Positions 12,965 through 26,415 of a stretch of 64,000 bases of DNA are shown in pieces. Below the pieces are notes generated by a model, which did not search any database, was not told the DNA's origin, and saw nothing but the letters and a program-made list of their open reading frames with translations. Position numbers and translations under genes: made by a program. Positions within the stretch are counted from its first letter, which is position 1. Each line of letters opens with the position of its first letter. The DNA lies in the NCBI GenBank assembly GCA_036877525.1, contig JAZGTH010000074.1:6783501-6847500 (forward strand). Direction: 5' to 3'. Origin of the DNA: Chromobotia macracanthus (Eukaryota; Chordata; Actinopteri; Cypriniformes; Botiidae).

Positions 12965-13680
12965 GAGCGAGAAATGTGGAGTATTGGATAATTCCGTACC
13001 TCCTGGCAGCTTTAAACACAGTCAAAATACAAACACTGTGGCAAAAGTTTACTGTTTGATTTACCACATATTCAGAGGCTGTGAAAACACACTTCACTGT
13101 GAAGCTTTTCCACTGAATCTGTAGAAACACACTGAACCTGTGGAAATGTGATGTATTAGAGTTCTACTGTTGGGTACTACTTGTACAAATGCATGTGATG
13201 AAAATTGCTTTATGTACAAGTGGCTTATTAAATGAACTGTTGTTGTGGTGGTTCTTGGTTTGGTTTGTTATGTGATGTTCATAATTCTGTCATATTTGTT
13301 ACATTTGATTTGCTTACATAAATTGCTGTAAAGGATGACTTTAAATGGATGGTATATGCTCAAGAGAAAATGTATTGATGTGTAGATGTGCTAACTGTTT
13401 TATTAACCCCTGGTTTCACTGTGATGAATCTTGTAATCTAGCTCTTGCAGGTATAAATCTGTAGATTTGCACAAGTTCTAGAATGTAGCCTATACAGTCA
13501 CATTTTTTGTGGATATGGTGATTCATTTGTTGTTTGTCTGTTTGTCATATTCAGTTGTAAGATATTTTTCTTCATGTTTCTGATTTCCTGTTGTCTATAA
13601 TGATCACTGTTAACATTTTATAATCATGAGTGAGCTATCTATAGGTGCTTAATAAACGTTAAATTACCTCAGAAATGTTG
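12965..13680 (+). other. cbx3b: cbx3b 3' UTR
   Basis: AT-rich sequence after the TGA at 12962-12964, without further coding potential. It ends around a canonical AATAAA. Confidence 0.6.
13651..13656 (+). terminator. Poly(A) signal of cbx3b
   Basis: AATAAA about 690 bases after the cbx3b stop, followed by a GT-rich stretch (gaaatgttgtgg) typical of a cleavage region. Confidence 0.55.
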
Positions 13681-14217
13681 TGGCCATTTTTCATTAAATT
13701 AACATTAATTTGCAGTTGTCCATAAAAAGTATTATAATATGTGCTGTCTTACCTGCATTATGTAAAATAACTGAACAAATCAACCTGTTCACATTTGGTT
13801 TACCTTTCAAATATCGCAACTTTGATAAATTGCCAACATTTAAAGTCGACCGTCTGATCAGGTGTGCATGAATAACCATATAAGTAATTCTCTGCTTGTA
13901 AAACCTGTCTTTCTCCTGCTGTTTTCTCCTGCATCTTTTATTTTTATGATGGTTGTAGTCTGCTGTGTCTCTGGTGACTGGTAAAAATGAAGCACCACTG
14001 TCAGTCAGGGACTCAGAACGTGCCTTCATGTTTTTCCCAAGTCTACAGTTACCATGAATCAGCCGCAGTTGGTCAACAACACCAATGTCTCATGAAAATA
14101 CTTCCCTCTTTATTCTTCCCATTTTTAAATCTGTACTGGTTTTGTGTTCTGACACTTGTCAGTGAGTTTGTGAGTGTATGCCCAAAGTTTTTCTCTGCCA
14201 TTCTTGGTCCTATGCAG

Positions 14218-15306
14218 GAATTCACTGCTGTGTGGGTGAGGGATCCTCGAATACAGAAGGAGGATTTCTGGCATGCCTACATGGATTATGAAATCTGCAT
14301 ACACGTAAGTTTCATCTGGATATATAATGTACACAGAGTGGTCAAATTAATGGCAGAAATGTCCTAATAATTCTCTATTCTTCATATTTACGTAGACAAA
14401 CAGTTTGGCTTTCACTAAGAAGAGTTCTTGTGTGCGGAGGCGATACAGCGAATTTGTGTGGCTGCGGAAAAAGCTACAGGAAAATGCCCTGCTCATGTAT
14501 GTAACCACTGCATCATGTTCCTGTCATTTATACCTTGTACAGTCATTGTTCAGTAAAAAAAAGCATATTCTTATTGGTTTGTAATTTAAATCTCAATAAC
14601 ACAAATGAAATAGGTCTTATATTTGTAGCATTCTGTCAGGCCATTAGTTAGAAATGACTAGATGTTGCTATTACTATAACAGGCTGCTAAACGAAAGTGT
14701 GGTCATAAGTTTCACTCATTAAAACTATGTGACAGACAAACCTACGAAAGTACAATTCTAATATGACGTGTGTGTGGTTAGACATTTTCATTTCTGTATT
14801 GCAGAACACATTTACCCAAACTTCCTCCAAAAAACCCATTCTTCAGTCTTAACAATGCAAGACAAATTGGCACCCGTATGGAGGGACTAAGGAAATTTCT
14901 AGAAGTGTAAGTGTCCCAATAGCCCTAAAGAAGAAGGTAAAATTAAACATGATTTGAAGAGTAAAGTGAAGTCCTACAGTATATGATGGAGACATAGTAA
15001 ACATATGTGTTGAATAATACAAATACAGTAACTAAATCCCCGGTGCTTTCTGTTTCACTTATAATCATTTATCTGCTTATATCCGGCAGGGTCGTTCACA
15101 GCCCAGTGCTGCTGTCAGATAGTTGCTTGCACCTGTTCCTACAGTCCCAATTGAGTGTGAAAAAGATGGAGGCCTGTGCTAAGGGCAAGAGCCGTTACAC
15201 TGTCTCTGAGGCCATTCACAGTTTTGGCTCAGAAACAAAACGCTTTGATTCTGATTCAGAAGATAATCTGGAGGAGGAGGAAGACACACAGTGTGAATCA
15301 GAGTGA
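14218..15306 (+). CDS. snx10b: Sorting nexin 10 (PX domain)
   Basis: Small endosomal sorting nexin; the PX domain of this family binds phosphoinositides such as PI3P. Exons 14218-14304, 14396-14496, 14805-14906 and 15090-15306 join in frame to 168 residues that follow SNX10 throughout: VWVRDPRIQKEDFW, DYEICIH, SCVRRRYSEFVWLR, LPPKNPFF, SDSCLHLFLQSQL and SRYTVSEAIH. The lipid-contacting RRY-EF motif is intact. The N-terminus is unresolved. Either a short upstream coding exon splices to 14218 (the acceptor ttcttggtcctatgcag is good), or translation starts at the ATG at 14212, giving MQEF. The C-terminus ends in an acidic run soon after the PX fold and lacks the long serine-rich tail of human SNX10 (201 residues). 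The gene lies in tandem behind cbx3b, as in mammals. Confidence 0.9.
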
Positions 15307-15339
15307 TTGGCTTACATGTGCGGTTTACTATTTTTTGCC

Positions 15340-15345
15340 AATAAA
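15340..15345 (+). terminator. Poly(A) signal of snx10b (proximal)
   Basis: AATAAA 34 bases after the snx10b stop. A second AATAAA lies at 15560-15565, so the 3' UTR may be very short or about 270 bases. Confidence 0.45.
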
Positions 15346-15944
15346 CATGAAGCCAACCTGAGTAGGCTTCCAAATTCAAAATTGCAATGCTAAAGATATA
15401 TGTAGATATATATATGTATTTGACATTGCAGATTACAGGGGACAATGAAACATGAAAAGGATTGTTACTAAATCCTTGTGAAATCAGTCTTGATTTATCT
15501 ACATTACATACACTCATATTATATTTCATATTTTCTATACTGATGGATCTGTATAATCTAATAAAATGTTGAATTATTTAAAACACATTAATGCACACAT
15601 TAATGTCTTGCTTGGGAATCAAATTAATGTATAAAACATAATGTGGCCTCTGTGGAAGATGGTTTGCTGTTAAAACTACAGATGTGTGTTGAGAGGTTTA
15701 CGAGAGGAAATTTATGCTTGTGTGTGAAGTCCCTTAAACGCAATAACCCCATCCTAACAAGCAAATACAGAGCATTAGGATGTTATGTGATTTAAACCCG
15801 GCCTCAGAGAGCTAAATCCAAATAATAATCTCTACTCAAACAATTTTATAGCCGTACTTAGCCATAAAAGATCATTGTCTGGATGCCATACAAATAGTGG
15901 CTTATAAATATTCAACAATTGTGTGAGGCGCTACATATCTGCCT

Positions 15945-15958
15945 CCAGCAGATGGCGC
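15945..15958 (+). promoter_or_regulatory. CTCF-like motif 3' of snx10b
   Basis: CCAGCAGATGGCGC on the plus strand matches the CTCF core CCASYAGRKGGCGC at every position. It stands in a small GC-rich island in AT-rich DNA. Confidence 0.45.
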
Positions 15959-16904
15959 CGCTGCCCTTCCGTCTTTTCCTTGACTGTCCCATACCTATAA
16001 AATAATTCATAAAAGACAAAATGACCTGAATGCAATGATTATTTTCCATTTTAAATAATCTTTTGTGAATGCTTTCACAGGAGTTGATTGTGACATCAAA
16101 TCATAAACATTTTAAGAACAGGAAGATTAATGTAGCAGAGAGCAGGAAGTGTCATTGCTGGACTTGTTGCACAATCACAAAATTAGCAATTTGCAAATCA
16201 CACGTTTACTAACCTCTTGGGATAACAGTGATTTGTAATCATGGCTATGGAATGACAAAACTGGTACCTGAATATTAATTTTTAATGTTTTATTTGATAA
16301 CATCATCACAATCTTTTTAATCTAAATAAAGACATGAAGAGTGTTACATTCAAAAGAAGTTCTACTTCACAAAGATTAGGCCAAATAGAACAATGTGTAC
16401 AAGCTTCCCTTTGCCACAATTGTAAAGTAATTCACACACAGATCTTAAGCTGTATTACAGAGGATGCAATGATTTGGCCAATGGATAAGACTTTCAAATG
16501 AGGACCTATATTTAGTTTTTTTTAATGTTCCTTACAAGTATAGACACACCTGTGTACACCCATACAGAACACACACACTGCCTGTTTCTTTTGTAGTTGC
16601 AAATTGCCAATTCATGTGTTTTATACATTTATTTTAAATTTGTTTGCTGCTTATTATATTAAATTAAAATGCATAATATGAAATTTAATGTGTGGGGTTG
16701 GTAACTGGGGAGGTAAATCTGATTTCTGCAATACAGTTTTCTATTAGCATTACAACCCATGCCAACATAAGGTATAATAACATCACTCTTTGTGTTTGAC
16801 AGTGATTTATACTAATTTAGGGATAGTAGATTTCTAAACTATTTTAATTTGTAGACAATAAATAGTATGTCAAAGTTTGAGACACTGAGAAAAAAACAAG
16901 CTAA

Positions 16905-16945
16905 AGATGTTAACTTGTTAAAGATGTTAAAGATGTTAAAAAAAG
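16905..16945 (+). repeat. Short tandem repeat, 'gttaaagat' type
   Basis: Three to four imperfect copies of a 9-12 base unit built on taaagatgtt. Confidence 0.6.
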
Positions 16946-17084
16946 TTTTGTTAAAAATGTTGAAACAAAATGTAGTACAACACCAACTTGTCTCCACTGT
17001 TCTAATGTGAAAATAGAGCAGTATAAAATATAGCTCTAGGGCTCTAACCAGTATTTAATAAACTTACTCTTAAAAATAATAATA

Positions 17085-17145
17085 TATAAATAATGATAAA
17101 TTATAATAATAATTAAAATAATAATAAATAATAAATTATAAAGTC
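17085..17145. repeat. AAT-rich low-complexity tract
   Basis: Imperfect AATA/TAAT units over about 60 bases. Confidence 0.7.
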
Positions 17146-17944
17146 ATCAAGGCAAAAATATCCCTTAGGTCGCATGACCTGCACTGCTAAGAACTCATTG
17201 TTTAATGAGTCACAGTAAGATTTTGACTAAGAGAATCTTCCATCACCCTGTCTCTTCCTGTACCTCTCATACTTCAGCCAAAGACTACTTTGTGTATAGG
17301 TGTGGGTGTGCAGACTCGTCCAACAGGTTGAAATGTTCCTCTAATCGCCTGCCCCCTGAACGTCACTGGCCATGACTCCCTTAAGAACCCTGTCGGCCAG
17401 CTGCTGCTGTCTCTCTAACGATGGAGACTGTCTTAATAGGCTCTGCACAAACTCAGCTGTCTGATAGCAGCGCTGGCAGCCCTGGGCTTGAAACTCCCAC
17501 TGGACGCAAAAATACCAGTAACAGAGAGTGGAGGTGTGCATGCAACACACAGACAAGCCGCTCAAACGGTTGTGTGGGGGCAATACCATGTTGACAGGCA
17601 GAAGTCCCAGTGCAGGATCCTGTGTTGGTTAATGTCAGCCCACTGTCATTCCATCCACCTACCAAGATGACATGCCTGGCCCTGCTGTGACATCTTTATG
17701 GGGTGTATTATTTATTCAGCAGGCCAGTCAGAACAACTGAAAGGTGACATGTGAATTATACTGTAACATCGAAAGCATCTGTTTTTCTCTGTGAGCTCCT
17801 TCAGCTGTTTAATCCAGTTTTGACTCATACAGGCACAAGAACACTCATGAAACATTTTCCGTAGAGAAACTTTAAATTTTCCTTACAACGAGAGTAAATA
17901 GAGACCTAAAGGCTGCCAAAATTCACTCCCTTTATGCTGTGTGT

Positions 17945-17990
17945 TGTGTTCTAATTTTTTGGGTGTACTGTCCCTTTAAATCAGGTAGAC
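17945..17990 (-). repeat. Terminal fragment of a non-autonomous DNA element
   Basis: The minus strand reads aaagggacagtacacccaa followed by an A-rich run. This is the terminal motif of a very common cyprinid element that typically begins 'aagggacagttcacccaaaa'. Only the end is present. Confidence 0.4.
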
Positions 17991-18778
17991 CAATTAACTT
18001 TACATTCCTAACCTTAAATGCATTTTAAGGTCGGGGTATGTACCACAATTAGTTCATTTTGGGAAAAGTAGCTCATCTTGAACTCTAAACCTGTACATGT
18101 GCATCTGCAGATTGGTATTAGAAGCTATGCTGTGCTAATGTCACACGCCGTTAGCTTGAACACATCTGTCACATTTGCTACATTAATTAGATTACGGTGT
18201 AGTCCTGAGGTGAGGGTGATATTCATTATAAATTCATAATCGGGGAAACAAAGGGCTCCCAGCTGCATGACTGACAGGTAAAGTCACCTCTGGACCTTTT
18301 CTACTCAGCATAGACCAGGGAGGGCAGCAGGGAGCACACCAAATTGGGGTGGAGAGGACACACAGCAGAAGCTGTCTTATTAAACCACACAGGGTTTGTC
18401 AAGCTGTCTGTGACGTGTGTGTATGTGTGTAATGAAAGAGAGAAGGAGATTGTGTGTTTGTGTGTGTGTAAATGCAGAGAGCATTGTGGGCGTGAGTGTA
18501 CCGTATGCATTACCCCACCCGTCACTTTCACACATGGTGGTAATGAAGCTGTCATGGCCGCCAGCATGTGGATATGGTTGATATTCAAATGAGAGTGCTG
18601 TTCACCTCCTCAAGACAGACCAGTCCAATTACAGGCTCAGGGCAGAGGCCAGGTCCAGGAATAGGGCAGATCTGCTGTACCACTGCAGGGTGAGGCAGTG
18701 TTATTTTGATTCAGGGAAAATCAATTCTCATGGAGGAATTCAGCCCAGCAATCTAGGAAACAGCAAGGAGACTGAATC

Positions 18779-18865
18779 CTTAAAGGAACAGTTTCACCAA
18801 AAATGAAAATTCTTTTGTTTTGTCAATTCCAAAACCATATCAATCCAAAACCATATTGTTGTTAA
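18779..18865 (+). repeat. Fragment of the same cyprinid DNA element
   Basis: The sequence taaaggaacagtttcaccaa followed by aaatgaaaattct matches the terminal region of the common cyprinid element. An internal duplication (ccaaaaccatat twice, about 18829-18855) suggests decay. Confidence 0.5.
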
Positions 18866-20757
18866 AACAGTGTTATCTGATATAAGTTACTTATTAATGT
18901 ACCAATTCAAAAGTTTGTGTTCAGTCGTTTTTTGTTTATAAATAATATGTCTAGGGAAAAACATTACACCTTTAAGAAACAGTCCCTGATTCTAGACCGT
19001 GATAGACCTTTTCTGCTGCCTCCTAAAAGAAAACATTACCTTGAGAATAGTGTACAACTAATAGGAAGCCATTTCAGATGCTGCTATTGACTTTAGCAGT
19101 ATACTATAGTGTTCAGGGCAGAGAGAGCTATTGACTAGCCTGTAATTGTCTGTTTCCCTCTTCTACAGACTGTTAACCTTGAGCTGTTATGGGGGTAGAG
19201 GGGTTTGGCTGTCAGTCCCGGTCAACTGTCATGACAACACTAAAAACTGAGCAGACCTTCACCCATTGATTTCAGGTGCAATGCATCTAGAGAACAGAAG
19301 ATAAAAGGCCTTTACCTTGAGCCTTTAAATGGAGACTGACTCCAGATCTGAGAGGCTGTTTGGAATGAAGACTGTGTTGCATGTGTGTTCAGAGGTCATC
19401 TATTCATGCTGAATAAGCAGAATGAATACTCCACAAACAGTAGCTACAAAAGGTGACAGAGAGGTGAATGACTCCACAGGGGACACCACCATCTGCTGCG
19501 AGGCTTGTCAGCACTTTTAATGATCCCAAATGCATATTGCAGCGCATGCACACCCATATACACATTGCAGTGATATTCACCCTGTTTTAACTTGTATTTG
19601 AGCTTTTACTGTGCTTATGCACCTTCATAAGTGGTTGATCAGGTGTGATTGTGTCCTTCAAGCTAAGAAATCACCCACAGGAGCATTTGTTTTTTGCCAA
19701 ACTTCTGAAATTCAAACATGAAGATTGTGTAATGATGTCCAACAGAATTACTAAGATATCAGAGAGCATGAAAGACCAGCAGGTGTGTTTTATAAGGTCC
19801 TACAAATGGCTGACAAGGAGAGTCAACAAACACATGTTTGTGATGGAATTGAATTAAAAATGAACAGCCACAGGTACAGTGATCTACAGGCGAGATCCCC
19901 TTAAAAACTCTCCTTGTGTCTTTGATACAATATACGCTCTGTCACTGTGCAATAACTCATTGTCTTCCATCAGGATGTGGGCTGCAGTGAAAGGGAGGGA
20001 ATCGCCTATATGTGTCCTGTCTCAACATTAAGCTCCATCTGAAAAACAGCCTTCCATGCCACCACTGCCAGAGCCAGACATCTTCCCCGTCAGTCACCTG
20101 TCGGCAGGGAAATGAATCTGGATGCAACTTGTCCCCCATTCATCAGCGCTGACAGGCTACCTTTGCCTGGTTCCGCTCGGATGGGGTCTCTGTCACTGCG
20201 GGCGGAGGATGCATATTTTTGCAGGAGATGAAGAAATTACTGTGTGTGCAGCATTGTGAAGTGACTCGTGAGTGGAGTGTCATTTAGTTTGGTATTACAT
20301 GGCATCAGTAGGCTGCCCTCATCTCACAAATACTCCTAGAGGGCAAATCCACAGAGACATGTTTTCATACCCCAACCTTCATTCATATTATAATGGGTTG
20401 ATATAACCTCCTTCTGGGAACAACTGCATAGTGCTGTGTGTACCTGAAATGTCTTTGTATGGAAAGCAGTGAGAAAATATAGGCTCAGGAAAAAAATGCA
20501 CTGACGTTAATTTGACAATGGGATAACATGGGAATATTTGCCACATGGAACCTGCTATTAAATAGCATGTTTTAGGGTTTACAGTTAAATGTAAAAAAAT
20601 ATTAATTATTGTAATGCATTGTTATAATGTATATTGTTTGCATTAGTAACATTTAAAACACATGACAATTAATAAATAAAAAATACGTTTGAATACTGAG
20701 AATATAGTTTTAAATAATCTATTTTGCTTGTATGTATATTGTTGTATTGTGCTCTTA

Positions 20758-20915
20758 TTTACATTCACATTTACGCACTTGGCAGACGCTTTTATCCAAA
20801 GCGACTTACAGTGCATTGAAGTTATACATTTTCTTAGTATATGTACTCCCTGGGAATTGAACCCACAACCTCTTATGCTGCTAACACAATGCTCTACCAC
20901 TGAGCTACAGGAGAA
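20758..20915 (-). repeat. tRNA-derived SINE, full-looking copy
   Basis: On the minus strand the element starts with a tRNA-like head: A box tagctcagtggtagag and B box gggttcaattccc. It continues into a tail with the motif ggataaaagcgtctgccaag, which is widespread in cyprinid SINEs. Base changes in the B box show an older copy. Confidence 0.75.
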
Positions 20916-22639
20916 TTTACTTGTTTATCCAACAGCTATACCAAAAATATATTCAAATATTAGTTTTGAGGAAAAAAATACAAACTATTTTATGAGGGGT
21001 TAAAACTAGATGTTTGAAACAGACACAGAAAACCACTGCTAGAGAAAAAGGAATCTGTGTATTTGAACTTTGGCCTTTAAAACCTAACCTTAACCTTACA
21101 GTTACTCAGATACAACCCATGTGACAACTTGCCCCACACATCTACTCTATATATGGTCTAAGCTGTATTCACTCTCATGCTTCACCATGACTAACAGATC
21201 AAAATACTGCCTAAATTACAATCAATATCTACAAAACATTTGAACTGACTCTTAACCTGTATCTGTTCATCTGTGGGCCATTATATCACACATTTTCTTA
21301 CACTGAGACAAAAAGGTCCTTAGAGGGAAGCCAAGTACTCAAAACCCAAAATGGCATCATTGTTACCTTTCCCTGAATGAATAGGCATGACCGATTGTAA
21401 ATGTGCGAGGGCTGCTTAAAGGCGTACTGTTTCATGCAGCCCTGCAATGTGATGAATAACAGTGCCAGAATCACACTGAACTAATATCTTGTTAGAAGAA
21501 GAAAAGGAAAGTGCCCAGTGGGTGAGCTCTATGTGTGAGCATGTGTTTGAATGTGGAGCTTTGGGAGGGAGGGCTCGGTCTCTTGAGGGTCTCTTGTATC
21601 CCTGCCAGACCATATAAATCAGCACGTGGCCCACGGCCGCAATAAGCTAGAAAATAAAAAAAGCATAAAAGTGTCGAAGTGAAATAGAGGAAGGGAGAAT
21701 TCTTTTATGATGAAACTAAATTCTCCTTACTCTGCAGTAGATCCACTTCCCTCAGTCTGATTGTTTATTTCTGACACCATCCATCATTACTTTGCCACAA
21801 ATTACTAAAATTACCACACCTGCTACTCGTATAATACCCTCACAACTGGGCTTAACACTCAGGTAATTGTTTCTGGAGGAATTCCTTCAGTGAAAGCTGG
21901 TGCGACGTCGTACCTGCAGGAAAGAAATTAAAAGCACATTGACACTTTGGACCCTTGTGTTGAATGTTGTTTTAATGAGTCATGTTGATGAATTTGACTT
22001 CAGACATATGAGAGTGATATAGCTTATAATCGGATTTAGTTTTGTTTATTGTTATTTTACTCTAATACTTTTATAATTTTAATAGATGTGTAGCATTTTA
22101 ATTAAATTAATGCTTTACACAATATTGTGACTTTGGAATTGTACTTTAACTGCTTACAGGGGTGGTAATGTCTGTTTGAATGAGTAACTGAAGTCAATCC
22201 CTTTATCTGTTTTCACTGTAGTTGTAAATATTATCACAATGACAGTCACAAATTTGACTATGAATAAATATCAATACCTGAAAGTGTGAACCAGTTAGGT
22301 CTAAAACCTTTGGAAGGCCCACAGTTTATATTTCCATCTCTGTGAGTTATCAGATGATAAACAGCAACCCACAGAGAAGCAGTGTGTGTGTGAATGTAGC
22401 CTATGAATGGTGATGTTGGTCATTGATTAAAAAAACATTTTTTTAATCACTTTACTATTTTCACAAGCAAGTGGTTCATTTTTTACTAATATCGAAACAC
22501 ATACATATTTATTTTACATTGACCTTGTACAAGACACAAAATCAACACACAAAATCAACACACAAAAGACACAAAAGTAACAAGATACAAAAGCACAAGA
22601 TATCAAAATCAAAAGATACAAAAAGTAACATTTTTACTG

Positions 22640-22760
22640 CATTTACATTTATTCATTTGGCAGATGCTTTTATCCAAAGCAACTTACAGCTTATTCAAAA
22701 CATTTTATCAACATGTGTTCCCTGGGAATCAAACCTTTGTGCTGCTAACGCAATGCTAAA
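22640..22760 (-). repeat. tRNA-derived SINE, decayed copy
   Basis: Same tail motif (ggataaaagcatctgccaaa on the minus strand) and remains of the tRNA-like head (gggaatcaaacc on the plus strand). The A-box end is lost. Confidence 0.65.
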
Positions 22761-25700
22761 ATATATTTCATATGAAGTAAAAGTTTAATTTACATCTATT
22801 CATGTTCACATTTAAACACATTTTAATTTAATACCATGACTGCTCATAATAGTTAATCAAAGGACTGCTTGGTAAAACCAAAGTTTCAAATTGATTTGAA
22901 TATCTTATGTGTTTGTAAATTACACATTCAAAACAGGATAACTAAATATAATTGTTGCACATTTTTGTGTCTCATTTGCTAACCACAATTGTTTACCACA
23001 CACTATAGATTGAAAGTGTGTATATGAGCATTTTGTCAACGTTGAGGAGGACAGAGTATAAGGGAGAACACCCAATACCTGAATTTGTGTACAGGATTAG
23101 AATCCCATTAGAGAGGTCAAATGGGTCAGCATGGGCTCTGTCAAAGAGGCAGGCTCTGTGGGTGGAAGGGAGGGAGAGGGCAGGGAACTGTTCAAATGAA
23201 GATCAAATGAAGTTTGGGCCATCTATGAAAAAATAAAAAACTACAGTTTTACATTTTTTTTCCAGAAAAGTCTGCACCGCATTGACATTAATGAATACAT
23301 TAGTGCAAGAACTTCTTTCACTATTACAGTACAGTGTTAGGGTGAAAGTATCTGCTCAACTCCATGCATGCAGTGACTCAGAGAAACATCTGAGAGGCAT
23401 GTGAGATCTCAGTGTTATATCAAGGAACGCACCATGTCCCTCCCTGACCTCTCCATGGCACAAGTCACATACCAGCACCTCTCCAGCAACCCCTGATAAA
23501 TTTGAGCACCCTCTCAGGCTTGAGGTGCTAAATCATCTCCTTGGCAACCTTGGCAAGTCTTCAGAGACGCACTGCACAGTCATGGACATGCAATCATTCC
23601 TTAGTGACACTGTTAAGCTTAGCACTTCCAATCTCATCAAGATAACTGCTTCTAACTTCCTGTGTCACCTGCTCACTTCCTGTACTCTAACTCCAGCTGT
23701 ATTGCTTGACTATATGCAAGTAAGTGTGACAACCAGAAGCATCCCAAAATGTAGGTGTTTTTACCAAAATACTGCAACATCAACCAAATAGTCCAGACAG
23801 AGTTTGGCAGCTGTCCATGGTCTCTAGATAACTATAGCATCAGATGGCTGGTTCCTCCTCTCATTGGCTAGCTCAGACTGCAGCCACACAGAACCATCAG
23901 TCAAGCCCTAACAAGCATTAGCATGCCAAGCTGGACACTTTTCTAGTGATCACAGTCAGGTGTGCCATAACAGTAAACAGGGGAGTATCCCAGTAAATAT
24001 TCTGTAACACTGAGACAGACGAGCATGTGGTAGTGATGTTTATAGCAGTTGGAAAAACGCTTGTCATGCTGATGGCCTTGATTTATTCTGGGAGAAAATT
24101 TGGCACATTTATCAGCTCTGATGGCCAGGCGAGCATTCTCTCTTACACACACATTCACTCTCAGTTATGTGCTTTCTCTCTCTGTTAGCCCACCAAATGC
24201 TGGGGGTCTTGAACATGACACCTGTCCTGCTGAGAATCCATGCTCTGACAGTTTATCTTCCCACATATATCTCCAAGCACACACTGTGGAAGCAGAGCTG
24301 TGCTTTATTTTATATGTGGTCACATTACACTACAAGTAAAAAGAATTAGGAAAACATACCCAGATCTTGGCAAATATTTGTTTTTCATAACCCAAACTGC
24401 ATTGTAAGGTTTACATGCACGTTCAAAATAAACCATCACAAGTCACTGTTATTCTTTGTGAGATTTGAAAAAGCATTTGAAAAAGACTTTTAAAAATGTT
24501 AAAAGAGAGCCTTTGGATTCTTAAGGAGATCTGGCTGCATGCTGCTACTACAGCCAAATTAACTACCAGCATGAACAACAATTAATAATAGCCTGGGGTC
24601 TGCTGGGCACAGGGCTTAAATTACCCATCATTCACCTCTGCAGTCTTGCAGAGATTTAAAACACAGTGGCTGATTGCAGACAACATACCATAAAACTTTT
24701 GGAACAGGGTCCAGAATTACCCTGAAACTCTAATTGAAGGACACGATTTTGACTCTGATTTCCCCAACGCCACTGTTAATGGTAAAGAAAATTGTAAATG
24801 TTCATGATAATTGCACATTTCCAACAAAAGGCTTCAAACTAGCGCTTTACAGTAGGCACTAATAAAAGCCCTTTTGTAACGTTGCAAGCGGGTCACTCCA
24901 AGTCAGTTTTACAGGTCTAAAGCTAAATGCTTTGTGGCATCAGGGTACCATCACAGCATTTCCTTTAATTGATAAAACACTTGGCTGGTAAAATATGAAG
25001 GCTGAGCGTCATAGCCATTATGAATCATCGCAGCAGTAGCCAGCGTACATGGAAAATCTGAGTCGTCAGCACCCCGCTCCATAATGCCACGGCTCCACAA
25101 AGGTACCTTACATTAGACGCCTGTATGAGTTGCATCTGCTGTGACTGACCCCAATTAATATTTGCTTACATTTCACTGGAGTCTGCATGAGATTTAGAGG
25201 CGTAAAATGAAGACAGAGCTTTAATGGGATGCTGACAAGAGGCCAGTTGGAAAAGTAGTATATTTCCCTACGGGACACCTAAGGAAACCACATAAATAAA
25301 CCTCTGTTATTTCCAGGAGAGTTAGTGAAAAGTGTGTGTGAAGAAAGAAAAGTGAAGGAGAGAGAAATAAAGGGGAAAGTAATATAGATGTGAATGACTT
25401 GGATAGTTAGTTAAGGAGGTATTACGGCACCATAATGTTCCCCAGTTTTTATTTCATAAACACAAGCAAACTCTATAGTTTGGAGTAAATCATGACCATG
25501 TATATATTATATATTACTATAATGATATAATCCATCTGTAAACCGATATATTCTTTTACAGTGTTTGTTCATCTAAACGGCATAATGATAGAATTTAGCA
25601 GTTAAAACAGATCTATAGCACCTGCTTTCCACTTTGCATTCAGTCTCTGCAATATACTTTCAACTTGACTCATCAAACTTTTCCCATTTTAATTATTAGT

Positions 25701-26304
25701 GTTTTAGCATTACTGGAATTTAATGCGCTCCAGATTAATTGTTCTGTGGCATTTACTTATGAAACCTATATTTTTCCAACAAATTGTAATAAAAGATATG
25801 CAGCTGTCCAGAGCAGAGCAGGGGAAGAAGAGTGCAGATCCATTAACAAAATCATTTATTAGGCTATAAAACCACATGGTAATATTTAGCAAAACGGCCT
25901 TTGATGACAGCCAGTGAGGTGGCTATTTTATCACTGGAGAAATTTTGCTTAAGAGGGAGAAGACTGCCCCCTGTCTGCAGGATGTTTGAAGATTTGTATT
26001 ACATGAATCGCTTAAAATCCTTCAGATTGTTTTTAGTGGCACAGAGGCTTGGGATTCATAATAAGTAGGATCTAAGAATCACTTAGTTAAAGACACACAA
26101 AATGCCAAATTACATGATATTCTCTAATGAACCTCAAACATCTAATCACCCTTGTGGGTTTTGGAGCTTAAAATCAGAAAGCAAGTGAAAACCCATATCT
26201 GATCTCTGATTAGACAGCTGGGAAAATTTCAAGCAGCATTTCTGCCTTTCATACACACAGAAATGGCTTCGCTATGATGGACTGCTCCCTGCGGCACACA
26301 CACC

Positions 26305-26415
26305 TCCCATTTAATGTAAAACCGCCTATGACTAATTATGGTAATTCATTACATCTCCAATTAGACTGTGGGATTTATGACAAACTGGCTCCATAAAAAG
26401 CAGGATTTATGGAGC
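26305..26415. promoter_or_regulatory. Homeodomain-site-rich block
   Basis: Within about 110 bases: catttaatg, ctaattatgg, gtaattcattac, ccaattaga, and two ATTTATG (Cdx-like) motifs. The density of TAAT cores exceeds that of the surroundings. A conserved enhancer is possible; function is inference. Confidence 0.25.

Noticed and set aside
13987..14367. 126-codon frame overlapping snx10b exon 14218-14304
   Set aside because: The upstream half does not resemble SNX10 and runs through a polypyrimidine tract and acceptor. Only the exon part is real.
25964..25977. Further CTCF-like word on the minus strand (CAGACAGGGGGCAG)
   Set aside because: Three mismatches in the first half of the core; too weak.
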